DNA of 64,000 bases from Nocardia sp. BMG111209 (lineage in GTDB: Bacteria > Actinomycetota > Actinomycetes > Mycobacteriales > Mycobacteriaceae), in the NCBI RefSeq assembly GCF_000381925.1, contig NZ_KB907307.1, forward strand, positions 3,596,001 to 3,660,000, written 5' to 3'. The notes below the pieces were generated by a model. That model was not told where the DNA came from and did no database searches. It saw only the letters and a program-made list of their open reading frames with translations. Both the position numbers and the translations under genes were made by a program. Numbering within the stretch: position 1 is the stretch's first letter; each line of letters begins with the position of its first letter. Positions 44,634 through 54,096 of the stretch are shown one piece after another.

Positions 44634-45674
44634 TCACCTGCACTTCGAGGTGTGTTTGGCGACCCCGCCCGGGGTCGCGCTGTCGACGATCTCCGGGATC
44701 AGCGGCCCCAGTCCCGGGGTCAGCGACAGTTGGACATCACAGGCGTACGCCTCCACGTACGCACCGTCCTGCGTCATCCGGGCCATCCCCTTCAGCACCA
44801 GCGGCAGGTTGTCACCCATGAACTCGAACTTCTTCTTGTTGTCGATGAAGTGCTGGGTGAAACCCGGTTCGCGATTGATGAAGTCGCCCAGCGCGGGCCG
44901 GTCCGCGGCGATGATCTCGGACGCGCGGCCGACCACCTGCGAGATCTGGTCGACCGAGTCGAACAGCGCGCGGCGGTTGGTGTCCAGCCCCTCGAAGACC
45001 GTGCGGGTCTGCTGGATCACCGTGGTCAGATTGCCGCTCTGCTTCGCCAGATTGTCCACGACGGTGGTGAGATTCGTGATCACCTGGCCGAGTACCTCGT
45101 CCGGTCCGGCGAAAGTCTCCGCCAGCTGGGTGGTTTCGGCGATCAGCGTGGTGATCGCGCCGTTGTCGCCCTGTAGCGCCTTGATCAGCGCGCCACTGAT
45201 GTTGTCGACCGCGCGGTGGTCCAGCGTGCCGAACAGCGGCTCGAAACCGTTGAGCAGCTTGGAGATGTCGAAGGACGGCTCGGTCCGCTCGATCGGGATC
45301 TCGGCGCTGGGGCGCAGCGCGGCGAGATCGCCCTGACCGCTGCGCGCGATACCGAGGTAGCGCTGCCCGATGAGGTTCTGATAGGTGACCGACACCGTGC
45401 TGTCGCCGTAGAGCACCTGATCGTTCTGCACCCGGAAGCCCACGCGGGCAACGGTTCCGGTGAGGCCGACCGACTCGACCCGCCCGACCCGCACCCCGGC
45501 CATGCGCACGTCGTCACCGACGCGCAGCCCGGACACATCGCTGAACAGCGCCGAATATTTCGACGTGCCGCCCGCGACACCACGTTCCAGGGTGACCACG
45601 ACCGTCCAGCTCAGCACCGCCGAGACGATCAGGAAGACCACCAGTACCAGTAACGACCGGCGATAACTCATCAC
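44634..45674 (-). CDS. mceB: MceB-type lipid-transport protein
   Basis: 346 residues. N-terminal helix (LLVLVVFLIVSAVLSWTVVV), MCE domain (DVRMAGVRVGRVESVGLTG, VTYQNLIGQRYLGI), helical body, and a C-terminal ending KHTSKCR. The GTG at 45674 overlaps the mceA stop (GTGA); an ATG one codon later (45671) is equally possible. Confidence 0.9.
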   Translation of the reverse strand: MMSYRRSLLVLVVFLIVSAVLSWTVVVTLERGVAGGTSKYSALFSDVSGLRVGDDVRMAGVRVGRVESVGLTGTVARVGFRVQNDQVLYGDSTVSVTYQNLIGQRYLGIARSGQGDLAALRPSAEIPIERTEPSFDISKLLNGFEPLFGTLDHRAVDNISGALIKALQGDNGAITTLIAETTQLAETFAGPDEVLGQVITNLTTVVDNLAKQSGNLTTVIQQTRTVFEGLDTNRRALFDSVDQISQVVGRASEIIAADRPALGDFINREPGFTQHFIDNKKKFEFMGDNLPLVLKGMARMTQDGAYVEAYACDVQLSLTPGLGPLIPEIVDSATPGGVAKHTSKCR

Positions 45675-46978
45675 GAACCTCCGTTCGGATCCGGCGCGAC
45701 CGTGACGCTCATACCGCGCACCAGCGGGCCGAACAGCAGGTCCGCGGCGGCGTTCGGCGGCCCGCCGAGGATGCCCGCGATCTGCTGCTGTTCCTGTGGG
45801 CTGCCGATGGGACCGATATCCGGGCCCAGCGCGGCCGGCGGGTGGAAATTGCGCGGATCCAGGCCCGGCGGCAGCTGCCCGGCGGCGGGCATGGCCTCGG
45901 TCGGGCCGGTGGCACAGCTGGGGCCGGCCAGATCGCCGTAGCGCGGGCAGTCGGCCCGGGTGTACTGCCGGTTCGGGGTCATCTGCACGATGACCTTGGC
46001 GGTGATCCGCTGGGTGGCGGGATCGAAGGTCTGGACGAAGGCGGTGGTCAGCCTGGTCACCGAGAGCGTGATCTGCGGGAAGGTGGCGGCGCCGTCGCCG
46101 ATCGCGTCCAGCGCCGGTCCCATGTGTGTCGTGACGCCGACGATCTGATCCACCCGGCGGTCCAGGGCGTCGGCGACCGTACCGGTGGTGTGCAGCCCGC
46201 CGGTCAGCAGGGCGGTGAGCTGCTCACGCTGCTGCGCGATCGTCAGCATCGGCACCACCGAGTGGTGCAGCGCGTCGAGCAGTTCCGGTGCGGTCGTCTG
46301 CAATTCGCGCAACGCGGCCGAGAGGGCGTCCAGGGTGGTGGGCGCCTCCTGTGGTGAGACGACCGACCGCAGCGCGGCAACTATCTGCCGCAGCTGCGAG
46401 CCGGCGTCGCCGAGCGCCGCGCCGCGCCCGTCTGTGGCGGCGGCAAGCGTCGCGAGCATGCCGACCGCGGAATCCGTGCCCTGCCGGCCGACCGCCGCGA
46501 CGATCTGCCGCAGCTGATCCAGCGAGGTCTGCAGGCGCACGGTGGCGAGGCTGCGGTCCTGGGCGATCCGTGCCCCCGAGACCAGAGCCGGGGCGGAACC
46601 GTTGTCCAGCAACTGGATCGACGGCACCGCGAACACGTTGCTGGGCACCACCCGGGCGGTGACCGTGCCGGGTATGTGCGGTGCGTATTCGGGGCCGAGC
46701 CGGATGTGCACCTCGTTCAGCCCGGCCGCGCCGGCCGGGGTGACGTCGGTGACGAAACCGACCCGGACTCCCTCGTACTTCACATCGGATTTCGGTGGCA
46801 ACCCGTCGCCCACATTCGCCATGACGGCGACGACGGTGACGGACTTGCGAAATACCCCTTGCGAATTCGCAATCATCGCCGTCGCCGCGACGGCTGCGAC
46901 GGCGACGAAACAGATCCCCGTCAGCAGCAATTTCGCCGCCGACGGACCGCGGCCGTCGGGTTCGAACATGGTCGACAC
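45671..46978 (-). CDS. mceA: MceA-type lipid-transport protein
   Basis: 435 residues. N-terminal helix (LLLTGICFVAVAAVAATAMI), MCE domain (DVKYEGVRVGFVTDVTPAG), helical body and a Pro/Gly-rich C-terminus, the layout of the first Mce subunit. GTG 46978 or ATG 46969; no strong ribosome binding site is visible (AGGTAGGTAGGTAG repeat upstream). It lies 57 bp after the P450 stop and is probably on the same transcript. Confidence 0.88.
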   Translation of the reverse strand: MSTMFEPDGRGPSAAKLLLTGICFVAVAAVAATAMIANSQGVFRKSVTVVAVMANVGDGLPPKSDVKYEGVRVGFVTDVTPAGAAGLNEVHIRLGPEYAPHIPGTVTARVVPSNVFAVPSIQLLDNGSAPALVSGARIAQDRSLATVRLQTSLDQLRQIVAAVGRQGTDSAVGMLATLAAATDGRGAALGDAGSQLRQIVAALRSVVSPQEAPTTLDALSAALRELQTTAPELLDALHHSVVPMLTIAQQREQLTALLTGGLHTTGTVADALDRRVDQIVGVTTHMGPALDAIGDGAATFPQITLSVTRLTTAFVQTFDPATQRITAKVIVQMTPNRQYTRADCPRYGDLAGPSCATGPTEAMPAAGQLPPGLDPRNFHPPAALGPDIGPIGSPQEQQQIAGILGGPPNAAADLLFGPLVRGMSVTVAPDPNGGS

Positions 46979-47035
46979 GTGCTACCTACCTACCTGCTGG
47001 CTGGCTACTCCGATATGACGCCGATCCCGGAACTC

Positions 47036-48322
47036 CTACCGGGCCGGGCCCGGCGTGAACCGAATGTGCAGATCGGTGAGGCCACGCAGGATGAAGGTCG
47101 GCTCGAAGTTGTAGCGCCGCGCGTCGGCCGGGCCGTGCTTGTCCTCGTCGATGGTGATGTCGAGCATCCGATCGAGGATCCGCTCGATCGACACCCGGCC
47201 CTCGACCCGCGCCAGCGGGCTGCCGGGGCAGGTGTGCGGGCCGCGGCCGAAGGCGATGTGCTCGCGGAAGTTCGGGCGGTCGACGCGGAACTCGTGCGGG
47301 TTCTCGAAGCGCTGCGGGTCGCGGTTGGCCGCACCCGGGCACACCATGACGATCGAACCGGCCGGGACCGGCACGTCACCGATGCTGGTGGTCTTCTTCG
47401 CCAGCCGGAAGCTGCTCTTCACCGGGGCGTGCATCCGCAGGGTCTCCTCGACGAAGGCGGGGATGAGGCTGCGGTCGGCCCGCAGCGCCTGCTGCAGTTC
47501 GGGCTGATCGCCGAACACCCGCATCACCGCGGCGAGCAGTTTGGCGGTGGTCTCCTGACCGGCGCCGAACACGAAGGTCGCGGTGCGGACGACGTCGAGC
47601 ACCTCGGGGGTGCTGCCGTCCGGGTACTTGGCCAGGGCCAGCTGGGTCAGCACGTCGTCGCGCGGATTCTCGCGGCGGTCGCTGATGTAGGCGGAGAACT
47701 TCTCGTCCAGGTAGACCAGCGGGTTGGACTCGACGATGTCACCGTCGATCGCGCCGACCCGGCTGCCGGGCCGGTCGCCGGTGAGCACCCAGCGGAACTC
47801 CTCGTGGTCCTCCTCCGGCACGCCGAGCAGATCGGCGATCACCAGCAGCGAGAACGGCTTCGCGTAGTCGGCGACGAATTCGGAGCTGCCGTTGGCGACG
47901 AACTCGTCGAGCTGGCGGTCGGCCAGCCGCCACATGAACTCCTCGTTCTCCTTGAGCCGGGCCGGGGTCAGCAACCGGCTCAGCAGGGAGCGCGCGGTGG
48001 TGTGGTCCGGCGGATCCATGGTGACCATGTGCTCGTACATCGGCAGCTGCGTGCGGTGCTCGGCGATGAGCGCGCCGATGTCGTCGCCGACCGGCTCGAA
48101 CGGCAGCGGCGGGAACGGGCCGCCGACCGCGATGCACGACGAGAAATTCCCGTCCGCGTCCCGCAGCACCTTGTCGGACTCTTCGTATCCGGTGACCGCG
48201 AGCACTCCGTAGTGCGGCTCACGAACGACCGGGCACTTGGCGCGCAGATGGTCGTAGTACGGATACGGATCCGGAACTAGCGCGGGATCGGTGAAATAAT
48301 CGACCGTGTCGAAGTCGGTCAT
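47036..48322 (-). CDS. cytochrome P450
   Basis: 428 residues. I-helix FGAGQETTAKL, K-helix EETLR, and the heme loop FGRGPHTCPGSPLAR with the Cys ligand at about residue 364. This is a soluble class-I bacterial CYP needing a ferredoxin and reductase, neither adjacent. It is the first gene of the mce transcript, so it may oxidise the lipid the Mce complex imports, as CYP125 does near mce4 in cholesterol users. Motifs do not let me assign the CYP family. ATG 48322 with AGGAG 7 bases upstream. Confidence 0.93.
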   Translation of the reverse strand: MTDFDTVDYFTDPALVPDPYPYYDHLRAKCPVVREPHYGVLAVTGYEESDKVLRDADGNFSSCIAVGGPFPPLPFEPVGDDIGALIAEHRTQLPMYEHMVTMDPPDHTTARSLLSRLLTPARLKENEEFMWRLADRQLDEFVANGSSEFVADYAKPFSLLVIADLLGVPEEDHEEFRWVLTGDRPGSRVGAIDGDIVESNPLVYLDEKFSAYISDRRENPRDDVLTQLALAKYPDGSTPEVLDVVRTATFVFGAGQETTAKLLAAVMRVFGDQPELQQALRADRSLIPAFVEETLRMHAPVKSSFRLAKKTTSIGDVPVPAGSIVMVCPGAANRDPQRFENPHEFRVDRPNFREHIAFGRGPHTCPGSPLARVEGRVSIERILDRMLDITIDEDKHGPADARRYNFEPTFILRGLTDLHIRFTPGPAR

Positions 48323-48772
48323 GAAAGGCTCCTGGATCTGGTCATCGAGAAAAGGACGACTCGAAGCGAGGGCCGGCATTTTCTACCGGTCGTTCGCAAA
48401 ACTTTCCGGCACGCGCCGAGGGTCCTGATCAGCGGCAGATCGATGCCGGCCGTGGACCTTTCGGCAGGGGCTGTGTGCCGGTGACGGCTTTCTCCCGATT
48501 GGCTTCCGCGAAGATTGTGCCGACCGTCACATGCCCGAGTCAATAGGTGCCGGAAAGGTATTCGATGGTGTTTCTGATTATTTTCCGGGGTACAGAGGAA
48601 ATCGCCTCCTGCCCCCTGCGCAACAGGCGTGGAAAATATGGTGACCGGCTTCGCACAGTCACCCGCTGTTATTGTTCACAATGTTTTTCCGCCGATCGGA
48701 TATCCGATCAGAAACACCACCCCCCGTTCGATCGCCGATACCGACCGGCGTCCGGACGGTATTCGGCTCCGG
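48323..48772. promoter_or_regulatory. 450-bp AT-richer regulatory region upstream of the P450-mce operon
   Basis: No gene is seen. It holds a CRP-like site TGTGCCGACCGTCACA (48516-48531), one base off the TGTGA-N6-TCACA consensus, and a perfect 16-bp palindrome GATCGGATATCCGATC (48694-48709), 64 bp after the TetR stop, either an operator or the TetR terminator. Several A/T-rich stretches between them would suit promoters. Confidence 0.5.
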
Positions 48773-49495
48773 TCAGCCGGTGCCGTGCCGATGCACGGGC
48801 GACTCCGGGTCCGATACCGTCGATGCGGGACGATCCTCGGCACGCCGGCGCAGGGGCGCCATGACGGCGGGATCGAGGTAGAAGGGCTGTTCCTGTCCCG
48901 GTGCGGGACGCCGGGACAGCGCCTGACCGGCGGGGATCTCGTTGTTCACGGTGAGGCGCCGGACCACCCGTTCCAGGGTGGGCAGGATCTCGCCGATCTC
49001 GATGGTCCGCTCGGAGAACCGGGCGATCAGCGCGTAGATCATATTGGTCAGCACCAGGCCGACATCCGCGACGTACTCGGGGTCCGCGCCGCCGAAGATC
49101 TGACCGGCCACCGGGACCACCGCGTCGAAACCCTGGACGTCCAGCCGCGTGCCGCCCGGCCCGGAACGGGCCCGATGGAACGCCTCCAGCATCCCCGGAT
49201 TGCGCTCCCACGGCTGGAAGACGTTGCGCAACAAGCGCATCAGACCCTCGTAGACGGTCTCCTCCGGCGCGGGCGGTGAGAGGTCCGGATAGGCGTTGAC
49301 CGCCATCCAGTCCACGATCGCCGCGACGATCAACTCGTCGCGGGTCGGGAAGAGTTTGTAGACGGTGGCCAGCGAGGCCTGCGACAGCCGCGCCACCCGC
49401 CGCAGTTGCACCGAGTCGTAACCCTCGGTCTGCAACAGCGTGAGCACGACCTCGATGATGCGCTCCCTCGGGTCGCGGCCAGCCGCTCTGCTCAC
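48773..49495 (-). CDS. TetR-family regulator upstream of the P450-mce operon
   Basis: 240 residues. HTH domain: RERIIEVVLTLLQTEGYDSVQLRRVARLSQASLATVYKLFPTRDELI in parts at about residues 8-55. The ligand domain resembles KstR-type lipid-responsive repressors in outline only. A 35-residue Arg/Pro-rich tail follows. GTG start at 49495; an 18-bp palindrome 16 bp upstream suggests autoregulation. It reads toward the P450-mce genes and is the best candidate for their regulator. Confidence 0.88.
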   Translation of the reverse strand: MSRAAGRDPRERIIEVVLTLLQTEGYDSVQLRRVARLSQASLATVYKLFPTRDELIVAAIVDWMAVNAYPDLSPPAPEETVYEGLMRLLRNVFQPWERNPGMLEAFHRARSGPGGTRLDVQGFDAVVPVAGQIFGGADPEYVADVGLVLTNMIYALIARFSERTIEIGEILPTLERVVRRLTVNNEIPAGQALSRRPAPGQEQPFYLDPAVMAPLRRRAEDRPASTVSDPESPVHRHGTG

Positions 49496-49510
49496 GCCGG
49501 AACTGTAACA

Positions 49511-49528
49511 CGGTTACTAGAGTAACCG
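49511..49528. promoter_or_regulatory. putative TetR operator CGGTTACTAGAGTAACCG
   Basis: Perfect 8+2+8 inverted repeat directly before the GTG start of the TetR gene, within a longer GTAACACGGTTAC / GTAACCGGGTTA run. No other copy was found by eye in the window. Confidence 0.65.
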
Positions 49529-49702
49529 GGTTATCCTTTCGCGTAAACCATATTCTCCCCAGCGGGACATTTGATTGTCATAGAGGCCTTCATCATGTTG
49601 CGGCAACCGGTGGCAACCGCGGTCCCGCCGCTGGTCGGCGGGGGTGGCGGCGATCGGCGCCGCCGGGCCGGCGAACGGGCCGGGCCGGGTCCGAGCGGAC
49701 GC

Positions 49703-50416
49703 TCAGGGGCCGGCGAGGCCCTGTAACCGGCTCGCCTGCTTCGCGACGAGGTCGTGCAGCGCCGCCGGATCGACCGGCTTCGGCGCGGTGTCGGCCAGTT
49801 GCACCACGCTGGAACCGATGACGGCCACGGTCGCCACCGAGTACAGGGTCATACCCTGGCTGGTGGTCCGGACCTGGAACGAGGCCGAGGCGTCGCCGGT
49901 GGCGGGCTGTTCGAGCCCGCCCAGCCGATAGTGCACGGCCGTGCCGTCGGCATCCGTGCCGTCGTAGCTGCCGCAGTCCCGCAGCAGCGACTGCACCACC
50001 GAGAATGCCTGCGCCGCACCACCATTGGGATAACTGGCGATATCGATGTCGACACTGGCGAAATCCGCTGTGACATAGTGCGCCGCGGCGTGCGCGGACG
50101 CGCCCGGCAGCTGATCGGCGACCGGGGCCAGCACCCGCGCGCAGGCCGCCGGTTCCGTATGTGAGCGATCCGGTTGTGCGGGCGCGTCGTTCGACGCCGG
50201 GCCGTCCTCGAGCTGGGTGAAGCCCGGCGGCAGATCGGCGGTGGTGAGCAGTTTCGACCGCAGCGCCGTCGAATCCGTGAGCCCGGGTGCGGCCGGCGGC
50301 GCGACGGTCACCGCACTGCCCAGGCCGGGCAGCGTGTCACCGTGATGGGAGCCGCCGCAACCCGCGAGCAGCACGCCCACCGCGGCGGCCAGCGACCCGC
50401 GGCTCAGTCGCCCCAT
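49703..50416 (-). CDS. lipoprotein, DUF5642-like sensor-type domain
   Basis: 237 residues. Signal peptide with LLAGC lipobox, Cys at about 20. The mature part has LLTTADLPPGFTQLEDG, a Cys pair (AACARVL and LLRDCGSY) and a VVQLADTAPKP end, the pattern of small mycobacterial/nocardial lipoproteins with PknH-sensor-like folds. Function unknown. It starts 13 bp inside the end of the upstream lipoprotein gene, so the pair is coupled. Confidence 0.75.
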   Translation of the reverse strand: MGRLSRGSLAAAVGVLLAGCGGSHHGDTLPGLGSAVTVAPPAAPGLTDSTALRSKLLTTADLPPGFTQLEDGPASNDAPAQPDRSHTEPAACARVLAPVADQLPGASAHAAAHYVTADFASVDIDIASYPNGGAAQAFSVVQSLLRDCGSYDGTDADGTAVHYRLGGLEQPATGDASASFQVRTTSQGMTLYSVATVAVIGSSVVQLADTAPKPVDPAALHDLVAKQASRLQGLAGP

Positions 50417-51330
50417 TGCACCTGCGTGCTGATGTCCTGCAACAGCGCCACCGAGGTGCGCGGATCGCGGTACAACTGGCGGCCGCCGACGGTCACCGAA
50501 CCCGAGACCGGCAGCGGCAGGCCGAGATCCACCGTGATGGTGCCGGCGCCGTGCATCAGATAGTCGACGATATCCAGCGATCCGGCACTGTTCGGCAGGT
50601 TCCACACCGTCGAGGTGGGCTTCTGGGTGACGTCGAGCTGGATGGTGAGCAGATTGCCGTCGCGGCGGGTCAGGGTCGCGGTGGTGACCTGGTCCAGCAG
50701 GAAACCGCTGGACACCCGCTGCCGCACCTTCCACACCGCGCCCTCGCCGACCGGTTCGAGCGGGAAGGCGATCGACTGGTACACCGCTTGGTAGAAGGCC
50801 TGTTCCAGTGCGGCGCGCGCGGCGTCGGGGGTGGCCGGTTTGGGGGCCAGCCGCAGCGCGGTGATCGCCCCGACATCGCTGATCGCGAAGGCCGCGTGCG
50901 AGCCGTCGGCCGACTGCAACTGCTGTGCCAGTGCCGGATCCGGCGAGGTGGCGGTGCCGAGGGTCAGATCCACGCCGTCGCGCGACACCTGCGCGGTGAG
51001 CGGGATGGTGACCGCGGGCGGGGAGAAGTCGCGCATGGGCTGATCGTTGAGCTGCTGCTCGATATGGTGGTCGGTCCGCAGCGTGACCTGCTGGGTATGG
51101 TCGGTGGCATAGGCGGGACGCAGGACCGATCGGGGCTCGGCACCGGGCTGGACCAGGGTGGCGACGGATGCCGAGATCGGCACGGTCACCTCTTTACCCA
51201 GACCGGACGGCTCCACCTCGGTGTCGCGCTTGGCATCGGAACCGGTACCGCACCCGGCGGCTCCCAGTCCGGCCAGCGCGACCGCAAGCACGAGTAGCAG
51301 CGCACTCGAGCGGGATGGCAACACCGTCAC
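50404..51330 (-). CDS. lipoprotein of unknown function
   Basis: 308 residues. Signal sequence (SALLLVLAVALAGLGAAGC) with a lipobox-like end. The mature part has VTVPISASVATLV and long beta-rich stretches (GNLLTIQLDVTQKP, SVTVGGRQLYRDP) but no domain I recognise. GTG at 51330 used; another GTG two codons upstream is possible and there is no clear ribosome binding site. First of a two-lipoprotein unit. Confidence 0.7.
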   Translation of the reverse strand: MTVLPSRSSALLLVLAVALAGLGAAGCGTGSDAKRDTEVEPSGLGKEVTVPISASVATLVQPGAEPRSVLRPAYATDHTQQVTLRTDHHIEQQLNDQPMRDFSPPAVTIPLTAQVSRDGVDLTLGTATSPDPALAQQLQSADGSHAAFAISDVGAITALRLAPKPATPDAARAALEQAFYQAVYQSIAFPLEPVGEGAVWKVRQRVSSGFLLDQVTTATLTRRDGNLLTIQLDVTQKPTSTVWNLPNSAGSLDIVDYLMHGAGTITVDLGLPLPVSGSVTVGGRQLYRDPRTSVALLQDISTQVQWGD

Positions 51331-51396
51331 GCCCACAGCGTACGACCGGTTCCTGAAAAACAGCTGGGATGTCGGGCTGCCGTGTCCGGGGGGAAC

Positions 51397-51606
51397 CGGC
51401 CGTGGCCACGGCGGTGCTGAACTTGCCGCGGCCACAGCGGGTGCTGAACTTGCCGCGGCCACAGCGGGTGCCGGTCTCGCCACGGGCAGTGCTGATGCTG
51501 CTGTCACGGGCCACGGCGGCGGCGGTCCTGTGACAGCCACGGGGGCGCCGGTCCTGCTGCGGCTACGGCGGTGCCGGTCCCGGCCGTGGCCACGGCGGTG
51601 CTGATC
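51397..51606. repeat. 27-bp tandem duplication and flanking GC-rich repeats
   Basis: A 27-bp unit (starting GGTGCTGAACTTGCCGCGGC) occurs twice without a mismatch at 51413-51439 and 51440-51466, with a decayed third copy next. CCGGCCGTGGCCACGGCGGT occurs at 51397 and again at about 51582. They fill the gap between divergent lipoprotein and lspA genes; no protein-like reading frame. Confidence 0.8.
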
Positions 51607-51630
51607 CGGCCATGGGGGATGATGTGTGCT

Positions 51631-52266
51631 GTGAGTACCGACCGGCCGCACGAGCACCGCACCGACCAGCACGACGAGTCGCCCCGTCCCGACGCTGCGG
51701 GCGACGACGGAGCCGCCGTCGCGGAACCCTCGGGCGCCGCCGCGGAATCGGCGGACGCGGTCCAGCACCCACGCCGGCTACCGGTGCTGCTGCTGATCGC
51801 CGCCATCGCGTTCGTCGCCGATCTCGGTACGAAGGCGCTGGTCGTGGCGAAGATGACGCCCGGCGAGCCGATCTCGGTCGTGGGCGATGTGGTCCGGCTG
51901 ACCCTGGTCCGCAATCCGGGCGCCGCGTTCTCGATGGCGACCGGCATGACCTGGCTGCTGACCCTGATCGCGGCCGCGGTGGTGATCGGCGTGATCCGGA
52001 TCGGGCGGTCGCTGCGCTCGGTGGGCTGGGCGATCGGGCTGGGCCTGGTGCTCGGCGGCGCCGTCGGCAATCTGGTGGACCGCGTCTTCCGCGCACCCGG
52101 CCCGCTGGAGGGCCATGTCGTCGACTTCATCTCGGTGACCCGGTGGTGGCCGGTGTTCAACCTCGCCGACTCGTCCATCGTCTGCGGCGCGATCCTGCTG
52201 GTGGCACTGACCGTCTTCGGTTTCGAACCGGACGGGTCGCGCACCCGCCACGAGGCGGCGGCGTGA
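51631..52266 (+). CDS. lspA: lipoprotein signal peptidase
   Basis: 211 residues, with an extended polar N-terminus of about 45. Four membrane helices. Catalytic aspartates in GNLVDRVF and [17 protein letters not shown] also conserved. It cuts the signal peptide from prolipoproteins after diacylglyceryl transfer, and would process the lipoproteins encoded just upstream. GTG at 51631 chosen; ATG codons at 51619 and 51622 are alternatives. Overlaps rluD by 4 bp (GTGA). Confidence 0.95.
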   Translation: MSTDRPHEHRTDQHDESPRPDAAGDDGAAVAEPSGAAAESADAVQHPRRLPVLLLIAAIAFVADLGTKALVVAKMTPGEPISVVGDVVRLTLVRNPGAAFSMATGMTWLLTLIAAAVVIGVIRIGRSLRSVGWAIGLGLVLGGAVGNLVDRVFRAPGPLEGHVVDFISVTRWWPVFNLADSSIVCGAILLVALTVFGFEPDGSRTRHEAAA

Positions 52267-53198
52267 GCGATACGCGGGAAACCCGGGCCATGCCGGTTCC
52301 GGACGGGTTGGAGGGGATGCGGGTCGACGCCGGACTGTCGCGGTTGCTCGGCTTGTCGCGGACCGCGGTCGCGGCGCTGACCGAGGAGGGTTCGGTCCAG
52401 ATCGACGGCTCGGCGGCCGGTAAATCGGACCGGCTCACCGCCGGCGCCTGGCTGGAGGTCGCGTTCCCGGAGCCGAAGCGGGAGCTGACGATCGAGGAGA
52501 CCCCGGTCGAGGGGATGACCATCCTCTACGCCGACGACGACATCGTGGCCGTGGACAAGCCGGTCGGGGTGGCCGCGCACACCGGGGTCGGCTGGACCGG
52601 TCCGACCGTGGTCGGCGCACTGGCCGCGATGGGCTACCGCATCTCGACCTCCGGCGCGCACGAACGGCAGGGCATCGTGCACCGCTTGGACGTGGGCACC
52701 TCCGGTGTGATGGTGGTCGCCCAGTCCGAGCACGCGTACACGGTGCTCAAGCGCGCGTTCAAGTACCGCACGGTGGAGAAGCGGTATCACGCACTGGTAC
52801 AAGGGCATCCGGATCCGTCCAGCGGTACCGTCGACGCGCCGATCGGCCGGGCCCGGGGCAACGACTGGAAGTTCGCGGTGACCGCGGACGGCCGGCCGAG
52901 CATCACGCACTACGACACGGTGGAGGCGTTCCAGGCCGCGAGCCTGCTCGACGTCCACCTGGAGACCGGCCGGACCCATCAGATCCGCGTGCATTTCTCG
53001 GCGATCCGCCATCCCTGCTGCGGTGATCTGACCTACGGCGCCGATCCGCGACTGGCCGAGCGGCTGGGCCTGGAACGTCAATGGCTGCATGCCCGTTCGC
53101 TGGGTTTCGCTCATCCGGCCGACGGCCACTGGATGGAGATCACCAGCGAGTATCCGGCCGATCTGGCCCACGCGCTGGACGTCCTGCGCCATGTTTGA
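52263..53198 (+). CDS. RluA/RluD-family RNA pseudouridine synthase
   Basis: 311 residues. N-terminal S4 domain ([25 protein letters not shown]) and the catalytic Asp in [27 protein letters not shown] completes the RluA-type site. Converts uridine to pseudouridine in rRNA or tRNA; whether it is RluD-like for 23S helix 69 is not certain. The lspA-rlu order is conserved in many Actinobacteria (compare Rv1539-Rv1540). Confidence 0.93.
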   Translation: MSDTRETRAMPVPDGLEGMRVDAGLSRLLGLSRTAVAALTEEGSVQIDGSAAGKSDRLTAGAWLEVAFPEPKRELTIEETPVEGMTILYADDDIVAVDKPVGVAAHTGVGWTGPTVVGALAAMGYRISTSGAHERQGIVHRLDVGTSGVMVVAQSEHAYTVLKRAFKYRTVEKRYHALVQGHPDPSSGTVDAPIGRARGNDWKFAVTADGRPSITHYDTVEAFQAASLLDVHLETGRTHQIRVHFSAIRHPCCGDLTYGADPRLAERLGLERQWLHARSLGFAHPADGHWMEITSEYPADLAHALDVLRHV

Positions 53199-53847
53199 CC
53201 GGCGCGCGGCGGCGTCGATCGGCGCCGCCGTCGCCGCGGTGATCGCGATCGTCGCGCTGGGCGCGGCCACCGCCCCGCGTCCGGACGTGATCTCCACCGA
53301 CCGGCTCGGCCCGGAATCCGGTGAGCCGGTGGACGATTACCTTGGCCGCGCGCGAGAGTCGTTGTCCGGCACCGACACCGGCGACCACTGGGCCCTGCTC
53401 TCCTTCACCACCGGCATTCCGGCCGCGGCGATCCCGGAACATACCGGCGGACTGCGGGTTTCACAGGTGATCCTGCACGTCCCGATCGACCGGGTCTACA
53501 CGCCGGCGATCAATGTGCCGGTGCCTGAGGGGGATGCCGCCGCACTCGGCGCGCAGCACGCGGCCGCGGGTACCCTGCAATACGCCGATCCGGCCGACGA
53601 CCGCTCCCGGCAGGTCGCCGCCGTCGTCACCGCCCGGCTGCGCGCGGACTGCCCGTGCGTCACCGGCCTGGTCCTGCGCGGCGCGCTGGATCGGCTCCGG
53701 AACCTGGCCTCCGGCAAGGACATCCGCGCGATCCAGGCTCTACCCGCGGACGCCTCCGCGGGCACCTTCGCCCTCGTACCGTTGCTCCCGGAGCAGACCG
53801 CCACCGCCGTCCCCGGCCCGGACGACGGGCCGGTCCCGGCACCCTGA
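53191..53847 (+). CDS. membrane-anchored protein of unknown function
   Basis: 218 residues. One N-terminal helix ([20 protein letters not shown]), then an extracytoplasmic domain with a Cys pair in [10 protein letters not shown]. Starts inside the last codons of the pseudouridine synthase (8-bp overlap), so translation is coupled. Homologues follow the rlu gene in several Nocardia-like genomes as far as I recall; role unknown. Confidence 0.7.
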   Translation: MFDRRAAASIGAAVAAVIAIVALGAATAPRPDVISTDRLGPESGEPVDDYLGRARESLSGTDTGDHWALLSFTTGIPAAAIPEHTGGLRVSQVILHVPIDRVYTPAINVPVPEGDAAALGAQHAAAGTLQYADPADDRSRQVAAVVTARLRADCPCVTGLVLRGALDRLRNLASGKDIRAIQALPADASAGTFALVPLLPEQTATAVPGPDDGPVPAP

Positions 53848-54096
53848 ATCGGTCCGGGCCGCGACAGTTGCCCAGGATCGTTCATATCCACGCCACCGGC
53901 AACCGCCGCACCCGCGCACCGCCGCACCCGCCGCCGGTGGCGAACACTCTCCACCACAGCACCATCCAGTTCGAACCGGCCCGACAACGAAATCCGTTGT
54001 CCGCCAGGCTGTTCGACCGTCAAGCCACGCACCGTGCCGGGCACGAGCGGCTCGGGCCCGACCGACACGAGGGCCGGTCGGGGCCGAACTTCCTGC

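Noticed and set aside
53848..54096. Small gene between the convergent membrane protein and arabinosyltransferase genes
   Set aside because: Frames are Pro/Arg/His-rich and not protein-like. Only weak hairpins are seen (CGCCACCGGC at 53891 with GCCGGTGGCG at 53933).
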